Below are positions 51,882 through 62,623 of a DNA stretch of 64,000 nucleotides, in pieces. The translations under genes and the position numbers were made by a program. The notes beneath the pieces were generated by a model. The model saw nothing but the letters and a program-made list of their open reading frames with translations, was not told the DNA's origin and did not search any database. Within the stretch, counting starts at the first letter, position 1. Every line of letters starts with the position of its first letter. This stretch comes from Zygnema cylindricum (lineage: Eukaryota; Streptophyta; Zygnematophyceae; Zygnematales; Zygnemataceae): positions 369,119 to 433,118 of the forward strand of contig JBBHKE010002863.1 in assembly GCA_037447655.1 (NCBI GenBank), given 5' to 3'.

Positions 51882-54800
51882 CTAGTCTATTTTTAATTTT
51901 TCTTTTAATCCACATTTTTCCCTGCAGTATTTTAATTTTGGCGAGGATACAGGTTTGGTCATCATGTCCGCTACCATTTCCTCATCAGATCTATATACAA
52001 GATTCACTATTTTATTCTCAACTTTTTCTCTTACAAAACTTAATCTTATGTCCATATGTTTAGCCTTAAAATGATGTTTTGGATTTGCTGCAATTGCTAT
52101 GGCCGCTTGATTATCACAAAACACTTCATGCACTCCCTCCTTCATATACCCAAGTTCTTGCAGCAAGGACTTGACCCACATCAACTTTTTTACAGCAGAA
52201 CAAGAGGCCATGTACTCAGCCTCCATGGTGGACTGTGCAACCACCTTTTGTTGCTTACTGCTCCGACAGCATGCACCTTCCCCAACATACAACACATACC
52301 CAGAAGTGCATCGTCTCATAGGTGCGTCCCCATAACTGGCATCACTCCAAGTAGTGATGTCAGTGTGCTCCCCTCCCAAATGCAACCATAACTCTCTGGT
52401 TCCAACCAGATATCTCATGACTCTCTTGGCTGCCTCCCAATCCCTCTTCCTAGGATCATTCAGACTCCTACTGAGTACTCCAACTGTTGCCGCTATGTCC
52501 GGCCTGGTACAATTCATAAAATAGATTAAACTTCCTACGACCTGTCTATAAGTGATAGTCTTCATAAACTCTCTCTCTCCAATACTCATTTGATCATCTA
52601 AGATAATTACTCCTCTTTCTACACTCCCATCACTTACTTTTTTGAAGTCCATGGGAGTGGTACTACTGTTAGCATTTTCCATCTGGAATTTCTCAAGCAT
52701 ATTACCTATTGCTTCTTTCTGAGTAAGTCTGATAATCTTCTTCCCCCTATCTCTCTCCATCTGAATCCCCAAAATATATTTTGCCTCCCCTAAATCCTTC
52801 ATATCAAATCTGCTTCTAAGTTCTGTTTTTAACTTATTGATCTTTTCCAAGGATTTACTCAACACAAGCAGATCATCCACATAAATTGCAATAAAAATGA
52901 CACCATTCTCATCTTCAAACATATAGATAGAATAGTCAGAGCTTATACGGATATATCCCAGACTGGTAAGAAACTCATCTAGTTTCTTGTTCCACTGTCT
53001 GGGAGCTTGCTTTAGTCCATATAAGGACTTTATGAGCCTGCAGACTTTGCTCTCTTCTCCTTCCTCCACGAACTCGTCGAGTTGTCTCATGAAAATTTCT
53101 TCCTCTAACTCACCATTAAGAAACACAGTCTTAATGTCCATCTGATGGATTTCCATGTCTTCCGCTGCTGCCAGGCTGAGGAGAATCCTTACTGATGGGA
53201 ACCGAACAACTGGAGCAAAGGTCTCCTCATAGTCAATCCCTTCCTTTTGGGTGAACCCCTTCGCTACCAATCGAGCCTTATATCTTTCAATGGTATTATC
53301 TGGGTTCAGTTTTAGTTTAAATATCCATTTACACCCAATAGGTTTTATGTCTGGAGGACAATCTGCTAATTCCCAAGTATTTGCTTCCATGATAGAAGCC
53401 ATCTCATCATTTATAGCTCTAATCCATCTTTCTTTCTCTAGACTATTCACTGCCTCTGAGTAAGACTGAGGCTCATCAGGGTGAGATAGCTTAGTTACCT
53501 TACGAGCGACTTGTTTTTCCTGTAATCTTTTGCTGCTCCTTCTTCCTCCCTCAAACTCTGAAGAAAGAATGGATGGTAGTCTTGGATTTCTTCTCACTGT
53601 TTCATCGGCTCCCCTGTCCATGGAAACCGGTTCTTGTCCCGCTTCTTCTATCTCCTCGAAGTCCATAGGAGTATGTGAGGTTTCCGGTGAGTCTCCTGTA
53701 TCTTGGATCTCCCCTGAATTTGTAATCACGGTGTCACCCATATCCCTTTCGGGAACGACCGAGTTCTCCTCACTTTCAGACTCAAATCTGATCCTAATCT
53801 TCTTTGTATATTTGAAGGGGTCAAATGACTTCCCTTCATCCATGACAACTAAGTGTTTGACCAGAATGATATCTTTCTTTGCCAAGTCATATACTCTATA
53901 TCCCTTAACATCCTCATCATATCCCATAAAGTATCCAGGTTTTCCCATAGCATCTAGTTTCCAGTTTTTCCTATCCGTGTCAAGACTGTAAACTTGGCTA
54001 CCAAATACTTTAAGGTGTGAGATATCTGGTTTCCTTCCAACCCATCTCTCATAAGGTGTGACTTCCTTTACAGCTGAGGTGAGGACTCTATTCTTAATAT
54101 AGTTGGCACAGTTCATTGCCTCTGCCCAAAATCTCTTTCCTATTTTCTTGTCTGCCAACATACTGCATGAACTATCTCCTAGTGTTCTATTCAACATCTC
54201 AGCTACCTTATTTTGTTCCGGGTTATATGGTACAGTTTTCTGGTGTTGCACTCCCTCATCTCTCAGATATTCCTCAAACTGGTTAGAGGTATATTCCCCC
54301 CCATTATCACTCCTTATCCTCTTAATAGGGGTTTCATGCAACTTCTCACTCCAAGCTTTATATTCTTTGAAGTAAGTGGATGCTTCAGACTTATTTTTCA
54401 GAAAGTAGACTCTAGAGTATCTAGACCAATAATCAGTTATTGTCATCATAAACCTCTTTCCTCCAACCGAAGGTACTTTTGAAGGTCCCCAAATATCTGT
54501 GTGGACCAAATCTAACACTTTCTCACCTCTATATGTGGCGGCTTTGGGAAAGGGAAGTCTGTGAGCCTTACCTTGAGCACAACCACAACAATCATCCATT
54601 ATTTCATTATCCCCAAACTGAATGCTATCTACTACCCCAAGCTTTTTCATTTCCCTTAACCTATCAAAATGCACATGCCCCAAACGCTTATGCCAAATCA
54701 TCACCTTAGGAACACCAACATAGTAAGCATTCTTCTTTTCATTACTCAAGTTAAGCCTAAACATTCCTTGGCTACCCTTATCTGCTGTGAAGTAAACTTC

Positions 54801-55073
54801 ATTCCCATACTTAGCTGTAAAGACTCCCTTTCTGGTGAAGGTATCAAACTCTTTGTCATCTAACACAGACGTAGAGACAAGATTTTTACTCAGCTGAGGA
54901 ATGTAAAGTACATCTGAGAATGTAAGTATAGAGGTCTTACCCTCCACTAAGACTTTCAGATCTACTGATCCCACTAGATTTGTAGTAACCACTCTCCCAT
55001 CCCCATACTCTATCTCTACAGTAGGAATCTTTCGTAGCTTAGTGAAGAGTTTTTTATCACGGCACATATGCAT
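51882..55073 (-). CDS. copia Pol: integrase, reverse transcriptase, RNase H (E5)
   Basis: 1063 codons. The ATG at 55073 lies inside the protease (just after the DSGAS motif, whose frame runs on upstream), so the real polyprotein began in gag. Integrase: WHKRLGH about residue 127, CCGC about 162-165, catalytic Asp about 192 (HTDIWGP), Asp 256 (RSDNGGEY), Glu 292. GKPGYFMGYDEDVKGYRVY follows. RT: ERYKARLVAKGFTQKEGIDY about 597, HQMDIKTVFLNGELEEEIFM, YVDD 731-734, MKDLGEAKYILGIQMERD. RNase H: TTWSDASYGDAPMRRCTSGY, AQSTMEAEYMASCSAV, FCDNQAAIAIA. Every catalytic residue I can identify is present. Confidence 0.92.
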   Translation of the reverse strand: MHMCRDKKLFTKLRKIPTVEIEYGDGRVVTTNLVGSVDLKVLVEGKTSILTFSDVLYIPQLSKNLVSTSVLDDKEFDTFTRKGVFTAKYGNEVYFTADKGSQGMFRLNLSNEKKNAYYVGVPKVMIWHKRLGHVHFDRLREMKKLGVVDSIQFGDNEIMDDCCGCAQGKAHRLPFPKAATYRGEKVLDLVHTDIWGPSKVPSVGGKRFMMTITDYWSRYSRVYFLKNKSEASTYFKEYKAWSEKLHETPIKRIRSDNGGEYTSNQFEEYLRDEGVQHQKTVPYNPEQNKVAEMLNRTLGDSSCSMLADKKIGKRFWAEAMNCANYIKNRVLTSAVKEVTPYERWVGRKPDISHLKVFGSQVYSLDTDRKNWKLDAMGKPGYFMGYDEDVKGYRVYDLAKKDIILVKHLVVMDEGKSFDPFKYTKKIRIRFESESEENSVVPERDMGDTVITNSGEIQDTGDSPETSHTPMDFEEIEEAGQEPVSMDRGADETVRRNPRLPSILSSEFEGGRRSSKRLQEKQVARKVTKLSHPDEPQSYSEAVNSLEKERWIRAINDEMASIMEANTWELADCPPDIKPIGCKWIFKLKLNPDNTIERYKARLVAKGFTQKEGIDYEETFAPVVRFPSVRILLSLAAAEDMEIHQMDIKTVFLNGELEEEIFMRQLDEFVEEGEESKVCRLIKSLYGLKQAPRQWNKKLDEFLTSLGYIRISSDYSIYMFEDENGVIFIAIYVDDLLVLSKSLEKINKLKTELRSRFDMKDLGEAKYILGIQMERDRGKKIIRLTQKEAIGNMLEKFQMENANSSTTPMDFKKVSDGSVERGVIILDDQMSIGEREFMKTITYRQVVGSLIYFMNCTRPDIAATVGVLSRSLNDPRKRDWEAAKRVMRYLVGTRELWLHLGGEHTDITTWSDASYGDAPMRRCTSGYVLYVGEGACCRSSKQQKVVAQSTMEAEYMASCSAVKKLMWVKSLLQELGYMKEGVHEVFCDNQAAIAIAANPKHHFKAKHMDIRLSFVREKVENKIVNLVYRSDEEMVADMMTKPVSSPKLKYCREKCGLKEKLKID

Positions 55074-55139
55074 GGATGCACCTGAGTCGATGATCCATCC
55101 TTCCTGTGGAGCTTCCCGAATTGCTCCAAGGGCACACTT

Positions 55140-56232
55140 CTACCTCCGAGGGATCTCCTTCTCCTCCAGACTCTCGTCAAGAAGAAGCTCCCCATCCTCC
55201 TCAGATGACTCATCCTCGATTTCTCCTGACACTTTTGTAACCACAAGTGCCTTTTTCTTCCCTCCGGAAGAACCCCCTCCACGGTTTTCTTGGAGCCTCA
55301 GCTCCGACAACTTGACACAATCTGCAATAAAGTGTCCCGGCTTTTTGCAATAATGACAAAGACCCTTTGGGGGCCTCTGTCCCCCAGAATTATCTCTTTC
55401 CCCTCTATAAGGTTTCTTCGGATCCTTCCCCCATCGGTCCCCTCCTGCTGCTAGAGCTTGAATGCTCTTTCCTCCTCTCCTAATCTCCATTGTGTTTTCC
55501 TGCTCAAGTATCATCCTGACTACTGTGTTCCATTTCCATGAACTATCAGGCATTCCCTGTACTCGGTACACTATGTTTTCGAACTCATCTGGTAATTTCA
55601 TGATAAGGGTGTTAACTTTCATTTTCATTGTACCTGTCCACCCGGCACTTTCCATTTCCATATACAAACAAGAAAGATCATTACAGTAATCTAACATCTT
55701 TCCTTCTTTTGTAAGTGTAACTCAATAGCTTTTGCTCAGCCAACTAGAGCTCGTGAATAGTTCGAGCTCTATAAATCTCCACCAAACTCTCCCACAATTC
55801 CTCTGCCTTGTAAATGTGAAGATGAGGAGTGGCCAAACCTTGAGTGAGGTGCCTCAAAATGAAGTTCTTGGCAGCCATGTTTACATCCTCCCACATTTGA
55901 GTATCGTTCTCCACGGTCTTCACGGTCGCCGCTCCTGGTACTGTGGCAATAGGAGTGAGGGGTGTCTCCTTCCCTTTCTCCTTTTCGGACACACTGCTGT
56001 CCCCATCATCTGCCTCCTTGGCTGAGGCAGCCGTTGTTGGAGAAAACCTTACTCCCTCAAATCCTGGTGGAGTTCCCGAAGGTGGACGTTTCACTTGTCC
56101 ACTAACGATACCCCAATATCGTTTTTCACACAAAGCTCCCATCATCATGGCTTCCAAATAGATGAACCCAAATCCATAGAAGGTGGGCACCCTAGAGGGT
56201 GGGCCCATAACCTGCAATTCTGTGTCCTCCAT
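55140..56232 (-). pseudogene. copia gag with protease start (E5)
   Basis: 56232-55744: MEDTELQVMGPPSRVPTFYG, YWGIVSGQVKRPPSGTPPGF, ENDTQMWEDVNMAAKNFILR, LWESLVEIYRARTIHEL, then TAG. A 1-nt shift near 55705 follows. 55697-55140: MLDYCNDLSCLYMEMESAGW, KLPDEFENIVYRVQGMPDSS, knuckle CHYCKKPGHFIADC (intact), acidic linker, EIPRR, then TAG (55140-55142) where E4 has CAG. It is in frame with the pol ORF. Three small lesions separate it from a full gag-pol. Confidence 0.88.
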
Positions 56233-57216
56233 TGTACTACAGAATACAGGAAGCCTCTAGATAGTATTTAACTAACCCAATTTAAGCCACGACCACTTCT
56301 GCCCAAGAAGGCAAACTGAAAATTTGACTGCACCCCTGTGTAGCCTAGACTCTCCTGAGTCCGTAGCAAAATGAATCACTGAAAACGGCCAACCAGGCGA
56401 TAAGTTATGAGCCGGCAAAAAATGCCAATTTATACAAAGCTCTCTTAGAGAGAGGTGTCTCTCTACCAAATATTTCCTAAGTCCTAAATCCCTCTCACAA
56501 CCCCTATCTACTAAAGTATGAACCAATCGTATTACTGTAAAGTATAGAAAGGTACTATGGCCGATGTACTTTCTGTACGGCCGGTGTACGACAAGGCTCT
56601 TGAGTGGACGCGTGTCATTTTTCCACTTGTCCGTATTTCCTCCGGAATTCCCGCGACCGAATGTTATCCTTCCACGCGGCGCCACGTCATGCCACGTCCA
56701 TAAAATCCAAAGTGACCATTCCGCGATCTCGGCGACGACGTGCGCCGTCGGATTAAATCCGACATTAAATGTCGACCGTTCAAAGTGTTTGTTTCATTTG
56801 TTTCGTGCGAAATGACGTTTCGCACTAAACCTTAACAAGTTCTATGTTCGTTTCGTTTCATATTCCAGTTAGATCATTTCGGTACTATACAACAGTTTAT
56901 ATATGAATGAAACCCTATATTATCTAACAGACTTCTACGACAGACTGGTTAGAGCTAACGGCTACGCCGCGCTCTACCGGTCGGGGGTTCGAGTCCTGCC
57001 GGACTCAACCTTTTGTTGAGAGTGACTTAAGTCACTCTTTAGTCCTTCCTATGGAGCTGAGGCAGCCATGGCTCCATCGCTCTCTCTCTCCTTCAATGAC
57101 TACAACAAGTATGGGGGAGAGAGAGAAGAGATGGAGGCAGGCTGCCATCATTTCTTATATATGTTTCCGCTAATTTATTTTAAACTAGAAAATACAAAAA
57201 ACTACTTATTTCAACA
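56233..57216 (-). repeat. 5' LTR plus leader of E5
   Basis: Minus-strand start TGTTGAAATAAGTAG at 57216. tRNA-like module on the plus strand at 56930-57007. ACGCGTGTC at 56609-56617, GCGCCACGTC near 56682. A GTAC-rich pair near 56542-56578. TATAAAT (minus) at 56428-56434. Confidence 0.8.
56930..57007 (+). other. tRNA-like module, antisense in E5 LTR
   Basis: 78 nt with GACTTCT pairing with CGGACTC in five of seven positions (one G-T). A-box-like ACTGGTTAGAGC, a loop with ACG at the anticodon position, canonical B-box GGGTTCGAGTCC, T-stem four of five pairs, discriminator A. This is the most tRNA-like copy. I tentatively call it an Arg(ACG)-like relic. Confidence 0.5.
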
Positions 57217-57949
57217 TTTTCCTCACAGTCACGCATATTGCAAAGGAGCTGCAGGAATGATTTTTGACAGTAAGGCGGGAATCTGGACAACATTGACGAT
57301 TGCATAACGGAAAGAAGCGATGGGATTTCATAAAGGCACCACAGCAACACCAGGTATTTCAGACCTTCAACGGTGCAGCCTAATTAGGCAGAGTATGGAT
57401 CTGAATTCTATCACATGGGTACTGAAGCATGCACTCGCCTTTTCCAGTCTCACGTCCACGGAATCCAGGGTCGTTTACCTTCAAGCTCCTCAGTTATTAG
57501 TGATGCGAGAAACTTTGCAGCTTGAGGGGGGGAGAGAAAGGAGAAGAAAAATTCACATTTCACCACCGCAGGTTTTCCCAGTGGGGGGGGGCAGTGGCTC
57601 AGATGGCAACAGCTTAGCAGAAGTTGTCAGCAGTAATGTCCTAGACGAAGGGTTAGGGGCATATCCACCGATAAGGTTGGAATTCGACATTAACCTCTAG
57701 GGTAGACCGTCGGAAGCTTGGGCTGCCGTTGAGCCAGGGAAAATGGATTAGACCTTGGGACAGTAGTTAGACCTTTAGCAAAAGGCGCGGCTTTCCAAAC
57801 TGTTGGCCAAAAACAAACATGTGTTCTCATGGTCAGAAAGCGATGTCGGTATTTATAAAGGAACACCATTCCGAATCGATTTGATCAACGAGACGGCTAC
57901 TGTTTGGTAAAAGCACTATCCTCTCACCTTCAAGGAGAAAGAATTCATT
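57217..57949 (+). pseudogene. Ty3-type pre-RT region (protease linker, decayed)
   Basis: One frame (57320-57700, 126 codons) carries MGFHKGTTATPGISDLQRCS and later a Gly/Ser-rich stretch and LDEGLGAYPPIRLEFDINL. After stops, KHVFSWSESDVGIYKGTPF follows, like the KYxDVFxW..DVG linker ahead of Ty3 RT. A protease active site was not found. Same reading register as everything downstream. Confidence 0.5.
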
Positions 57950-59161
57950 ATGGCGAAAGTCCTGACTTTCGTGGAAGCCAGATTGGTTTGTCAAAGCAGA
58001 AGACTTCATGGGTTCGCTTCCTCGACAGTTCTCCATCCGAATAAGGACTCGTCCGAGAAGACTGAAGATTTCCGGATGTGTGGAGATTATCGCATGCTCA
58101 ACACTGCCACCATCTCTAACGGGTATCTGATGCCGACCTCGGAAGAGATGTTCGACTCTCTTGCTGGTGCCACTATCTACTCCACTCTGGACAAGAATAA
58201 CAAGTTCCACCAGATTGCCATGGAACCGAAGCACAGGGAGAGAACGGCATTTTCGGCTGGTTCCATACTTTATTAATGGATTTACATGCCATTCCGACTC
58301 AAGAATGCATTGGCCAAATTCCAACGGGCAATGGACGAAGCGCTCCTAGGAATCGATTATGCCCGGTGCTATATTGATGATGTTATTATATTTTCAGAGA
58401 CTTTTAAGGATTACCTGGAGCATATCCAGATCGTTCTCCGAGCACTCCAAGCAGGGGGCTTGAAATGTCACCCGCGCAAAGGCATTTTTGGGGTATATTA
58501 AGTCATTTATCTCGGACATGATGTGGCTCCCATTACTGTGGGTCCCCAAATGGTCAATGTGGCAACCCTTGACGCTCTTCCCCCACCATAGGACAAAGCG
58601 GCCCTTCGCACCTTTACGGGTCTAGCCAATTACTATCGGCGGTTTTTCCCCGAGTTCAGTAGTCATGCCCAGCCTTTTAACCAGCTATTGCGGAAGGACC
58701 AAGAGTGGCAGTGGGCCGAAGAACAACATATCTCTTTCCAGTTCTTGAAGGATGCTCTGAAGCAGCACCTCGTGCTCGGGATGCTTGATCACCAAAGACC
58801 TTTCCTCCTTTATACTGATTGGAGTAGGTTTGGATTGGGAGCCGTTTTCGCTCAAGTCGATGATGCCGGAGCTGAATATGTGGTGGCCTACGCAAGCCGG
58901 AGCAAGAATAGGGCAGAGGGGAATTATAGCAGTTACCACGGAGAGTTATTCGCGGCGGTTTGGGCCATCCAGCATTTCCGGCCTTATTTGTAAGGAGTCC
59001 ATTTCACCTTGATTAAGGATCTCCAACCCTTGAAATGGATCATGGAAAATAGTAAGTTAACCAGCAAACTCGCCAGATGGGTCCTTATCTTGCAAGAATA
59101 TGATTTTGACATTGTTCATAGGGCAGGAGAAATCCATGAGAATGCCGACGACTTAGCCTGA
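57950..59161 (+). pseudogene. Ty3/gypsy reverse transcriptase-RNase H
   Basis: Same frame with five stops. 57950-58276: FVEARLVCQSRRLHGFASST, FRMCGDYRMLNTATISNGYL, IYSTLDKNNKFHQIAMEPKH. 58286-58501: MPFRLKNALAKFQRAMDEAL, CYIDDVIIFSETFKDYLEHI (Y-I-D-D, active site intact). Then LRTFTGLANYYRRFFPEFSS. 58688-59161: WAEEQHISFQFLKDAL, LLYTDWSRFGLGAVFAQVDD, SKNRAEGNYSSYHGELFAAV, FDIVHRAGEIHENADDLA. Only in-frame stops, no shifts. Confidence 0.85.
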
Positions 59162-59164
59162 ATC

Positions 59165-61585
59165 GTGATCCCTCCACCATGGATTCGACCGGGGCTCGGC
59201 ATGATGAGGACCCTAAGATCAGTCTGGGAATCATTCAAGCATCCTCCGCTTTCATCTGGTTTCCCCAATCTGGGGGGGGGGACTATGTGCTTTCTCGGCC
59301 GGCATGGAGGGGTATGCGCCCATAGGGGCCGGACGGAACGACATCTGGAACGACTCGATGCTCTCAAATCTATCCAGCAGGGGTCGCCTCTTCCCCAATT
59401 GACTATAATTCAATTATTTCGAGTTCAAACCCGGATGGCTGCGTATGATTGGGACAGAGGCGTTCTCCTTCGAAAATGGTCAGACGGCACGAAGAAAGTG
59501 GTTCCTCCCCCCTCTGACCGAGAAATTATGATTACCAATCTCCATCGGCATTGTAGACACTTTGGGCAAAAGTGGACCACTTCCCTCGTTACGAGCTCCT
59601 ATTGGTGGCATGGGTTGCAGACCCAAGTCAACCGAATTGTGCATACTTGCTCTTCATGCGATCGAGTTAAGGCAGCTTTTGAAAAAAAGGGCGGGATTGA
59701 GCTTCATTCGCTTCCTATCCGGGGGTTGTTTTATCGGTGGTCGTTTGATCTTTTGGGACCTCTTCCGACCATCAGGCAAAGGAACCGCTTCGTGCTGGTC
59801 ATGATAAAACATTTTTCCAAGTGGATCGAGTTAGTAGTGTTGCCTCGGAAGGAGTCCAAGGTAATTACAGATGCCTTTTTGCAAAGGGTTTTAGCCCAAT
59901 TCGGGGCGCTTGCGGAAGTTATAACCGACCAAGGCTCCGAATTTGTCGGAGAATTTTCCAACCTCTTGGAAAAATGCCTAGTCCACCATCAGCTGACCAG
60001 CCGTGACCACCCTCAAGCCGACAATTTGGCCGAAAGGTGCGTACAGTCAGTGAAGCGGTCACTACGAAAATATGCAGTTGAAGAAGATTTGGGGGCAACC
60101 ACACCAATAGCAAATGGTTTAGCATTCATGTCACCTATTCCGAGGAACGAGGAGAATGATACTGAATCCTGGGACTTCAACAATATGGCAGCAAAACACT
60201 TCATCCTACGCCATCTCACTCAAGAACTTGCATGTCCTCATTTGCAAGTAGAGAGGGCATCCGATCTTTGGATGGCTCTCATAGAGATGTACCGAAGTGG
60301 TACGATTCAGCAACAACAGTTGGCTGATCAGAAAGTTAAAGAGTATGTTTACAGAGGGAGAAATATGTTGGATTTTTGCAATGAGCTTGCTACACTCTTC
60401 ATGGAGCTAGAGAGTGCGGGAAAAGTTTTTAGTGAAAAAAAAAAGGTTAACTGTTTACTAATGAAGTTACCTGATGAGTTCGAGAACATAGTCAACCGTG
60501 TGCAGGACTTGCCGGACTCAAGGTGGATATGGAACTCAGTGGTAGGGATGATTCTCGTTCGAGAGAATACGATTGAGATCCGAAGGGGAGGAAAGAGTGG
60601 CCAAGCCTTGGCAACAGCGACCGATTGGAGGAACAAGGATTCCCGGAAACCAGTGGGAAACTATGGGGGTAGGGAGCAGAAAAAACAGGTTGACGAGTTC
60701 GAACCAAAGGCTCCCAAAGGTTTATGTCATTTTTGTAAGAAACCAGGGCACTATATGGCAGAGTGCACTAAGCTAACCGAGCTTCGGTTAAAGGAGGGGC
60801 AGACAGGTGGTACCCCGAGAGGAAAGAAAAAGGCCCTTGTCACACAGGTACTTGAGGCGGAATCTGAGGACGAGGACGATGAGCTCCTTTTAGATGAGGA
60901 GTTGGAGGCAAAAACTGAGGTTGAAATTCCACGAAGGCAGAAATGTGCTTACGGTGGATTGAAAGGTGAAGCAGGCTGGATTATAGATTCAGGTGCCTCA
61001 ATGCACATGTGTAAGGATAGGCACTTGTTCACTAAGATAAAAAAGATTCTCACCGTAGAGATAGAGTACGGGGATGGGAGGATAGTCACCACTACTCTTG
61101 TAGGATCAATAGATCTGAAAGTGTTAGTAGAAGGAAAGACATCCATATTAACATTCTCCGATGTATTGTTTATTCCGGAGCTGAACAAAAACCTTATCTC
61201 TACATCTGTATTAGATGATAAGGGTTTTTTTACTAGCACTAGGGAAGGAGTCTTTACTGCTAGTTTTGAAGAGGATGTCTATTTCATTGCTGAGAAAGGT
61301 AGCCATGGGATGTTTAAGCTGATCTTAAGTAATGAAACGAACAAACTTTATTATGCTGGTGTTCATGATATTATGATGTGGCATAAGAGGCTTGGGCATG
61401 TGAATCTAGATAAGTTAAGAGGGATGAAAAAGATGGGAGTGGTGGAAGGGATTCAGTTCAAAGAGAGTGATGATATAAGTGATTGTAGTGGGTGTGCTCA
61501 AGGTAAAGCACACAGATTACCCTTTCCTAAAACAGCCACCTACAAGGGAGAAAAACTTATAGATCTAGTACACACAAATATTTAG
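59165..61585 (+). CDS. In-frame fusion: Ty3 integrase to copia Gag-protease-pre-integrase
   Basis: 806 codons open. First third, Ty3 integrase: LHRHCRHFGQKWT (zinc His), YWWHGLQTQVNRIVHTCSSC, RWSFDLLGPLPTIRQRNRFV (first Asp), ITDQGSEFVGEFSNLLEKCL (second), HPQADNLAERCVQSVKRSLR (Glu). Near 60098, within ACCACACCAATAGCAA, it turns into copia gag: FMSPIPRNEENDTESWDFNN, LWMALIEMYRSGTIQQQQL, MLDFCNELATLFMELESAGK, knuckle CHFCKKPGHYMAEC, protease IIDSGASMHMCKD, MWHKRLGHVNLDKLRGM. It ends at TAG in HTNI*GPA, where relatives have HTDIWGP. All motifs on both sides are intact. Confidence 0.9.
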   Translation: MIPPPWIRPGLGMMRTLRSVWESFKHPPLSSGFPNLGGGTMCFLGRHGGVCAHRGRTERHLERLDALKSIQQGSPLPQLTIIQLFRVQTRMAAYDWDRGVLLRKWSDGTKKVVPPPSDREIMITNLHRHCRHFGQKWTTSLVTSSYWWHGLQTQVNRIVHTCSSCDRVKAAFEKKGGIELHSLPIRGLFYRWSFDLLGPLPTIRQRNRFVLVMIKHFSKWIELVVLPRKESKVITDAFLQRVLAQFGALAEVITDQGSEFVGEFSNLLEKCLVHHQLTSRDHPQADNLAERCVQSVKRSLRKYAVEEDLGATTPIANGLAFMSPIPRNEENDTESWDFNNMAAKHFILRHLTQELACPHLQVERASDLWMALIEMYRSGTIQQQQLADQKVKEYVYRGRNMLDFCNELATLFMELESAGKVFSEKKKVNCLLMKLPDEFENIVNRVQDLPDSRWIWNSVVGMILVRENTIEIRRGGKSGQALATATDWRNKDSRKPVGNYGGREQKKQVDEFEPKAPKGLCHFCKKPGHYMAECTKLTELRLKEGQTGGTPRGKKKALVTQVLEAESEDEDDELLLDEELEAKTEVEIPRRQKCAYGGLKGEAGWIIDSGASMHMCKDRHLFTKIKKILTVEIEYGDGRIVTTTLVGSIDLKVLVEGKTSILTFSDVLFIPELNKNLISTSVLDDKGFFTSTREGVFTASFEEDVYFIAEKGSHGMFKLILSNETNKLYYAGVHDIMMWHKRLGHVNLDKLRGMKKMGVVEGIQFKESDDISDCSGCAQGKAHRLPFPKTATYKGEKLIDLVHTNI

Positions 61586-62623
61586 GGACCGGCTAGAGTG
61601 CCCTCACAGGGGGGGAAGAGATTTATGATGACTATAACAAATGATTGGTCTCGGTATTCCCGGGTGTATTTTTTGAAAAACAAGTCAGAAGCTGAGGATT
61701 GTTTTAGACAATATAAAGCATGGAGCGAAAAACTCCATAAAACTCCAATCAAGAGAGTAAGGAGTGACAATGGTGGTGAGTATACTTCTAACCAGTTTGA
61801 GGATTTTTTGAGGGAAGATGGGGTTCAACACCAAAAGACAGTTCCAGAAAATCCGGAACAGAATGGGGTAGCTGAAAGGTTAAATAGAACACTAAGTGAT
61901 AGTGCTAGAAGTATGTTGTCGGATAAGAAGATAGGAAAAAGGTTTTGGGCAGAAGCAATGAACTGTGCTAATTACCTCAAAAATAGAGTTCTTACTTCAG
62001 CTATAAAAGATCAAACACCTTATGAGAGATGGACAGGCCGGAAACCAGACTTATCTCATTTAAAGGTTTTCGGCAGTCAAGTATTCAGTCTAGATACAGA
62101 TCGGTCTAATTGGAAGCTAGATCCTAAAGGAAAACCGGGATACTTATTAGGATATGATGAGGATGTTAAAGGATATAGAGTTTATGATCTAAAAAGAGAA
62201 GATATAATCTTAGTAAAGCATCTGGTAGTTATGGATGAAGGAAAGTCTGTGGATCCCTTCAAATATACAAAGTCAGTAAAAATCAGATTTGAGTCAGAAA
62301 ATTTTGATGACTTTGAGCTTCCTAACTATCCACGTTTTAGAGACGATGACATTCTTGCAGGTACAAATCAGACTGAAAAGGACTCGGCTGTGGAAACTCC
62401 AGTGACAACTCTACCTGAAGCGGAAGACGTGGTGGAAATTGATTAAGAATCAAGTGATAGGGGAGAAACCGAGTTTGATCGAAAGAATCCACGAGAACCA
62501 TCTATTCCGGCCTCAGATTTTGAAGGGGGAAGGAGAAGTAGTAAAAGACTGCAAGAAAAGCAGGTTAATAACAAGGTAACAAAACTATCTCATCAAGATG
62601 AACCTCAAACTTATGGAGAGGCG
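61586..62623 (+). CDS. copia integrase core and linker (E6)
   Basis: Continues the fusion frame. The longest open part is 61598-62446: MMTITNDWSRYSRVYFLKNK, VRSDNGGEYTSNQFEDFL (second Asp), NPEQNGVAERLNRTL (Glu), FWAEAMNCANYLKNRV, GKPGYLLGYDEDVKGYRVYD. TAA at 62444-62446 is followed in the same frame by an acidic linker and SKRLQEKQVNNKVTKLSH. Two stops in the polyprotein at either end make it non-functional as drawn, but the core is intact. Confidence 0.88.

Larger units (their letters stand above)
51526..57216 (-). mobile_element. Ty1/copia retrotransposon E5 (best preserved)
   Basis: LTR and leader 57216-56233, gag from 56232, pol to 51882, AAAATAAGGGGAG, truncated 3' LTR 51868-51526. Three lesions block gag-pol, but RT, integrase and RNase H are intact in one frame. 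Likely the youngest autonomous-type copy here and a good model for the proteins that move the mini-elements. Confidence 0.9.

Noticed and set aside
53530-53991. 153-codon plus-strand ORF
   Set aside because: Antisense of the E5 pol linker; the pol frame on the minus strand is clearly the real one.
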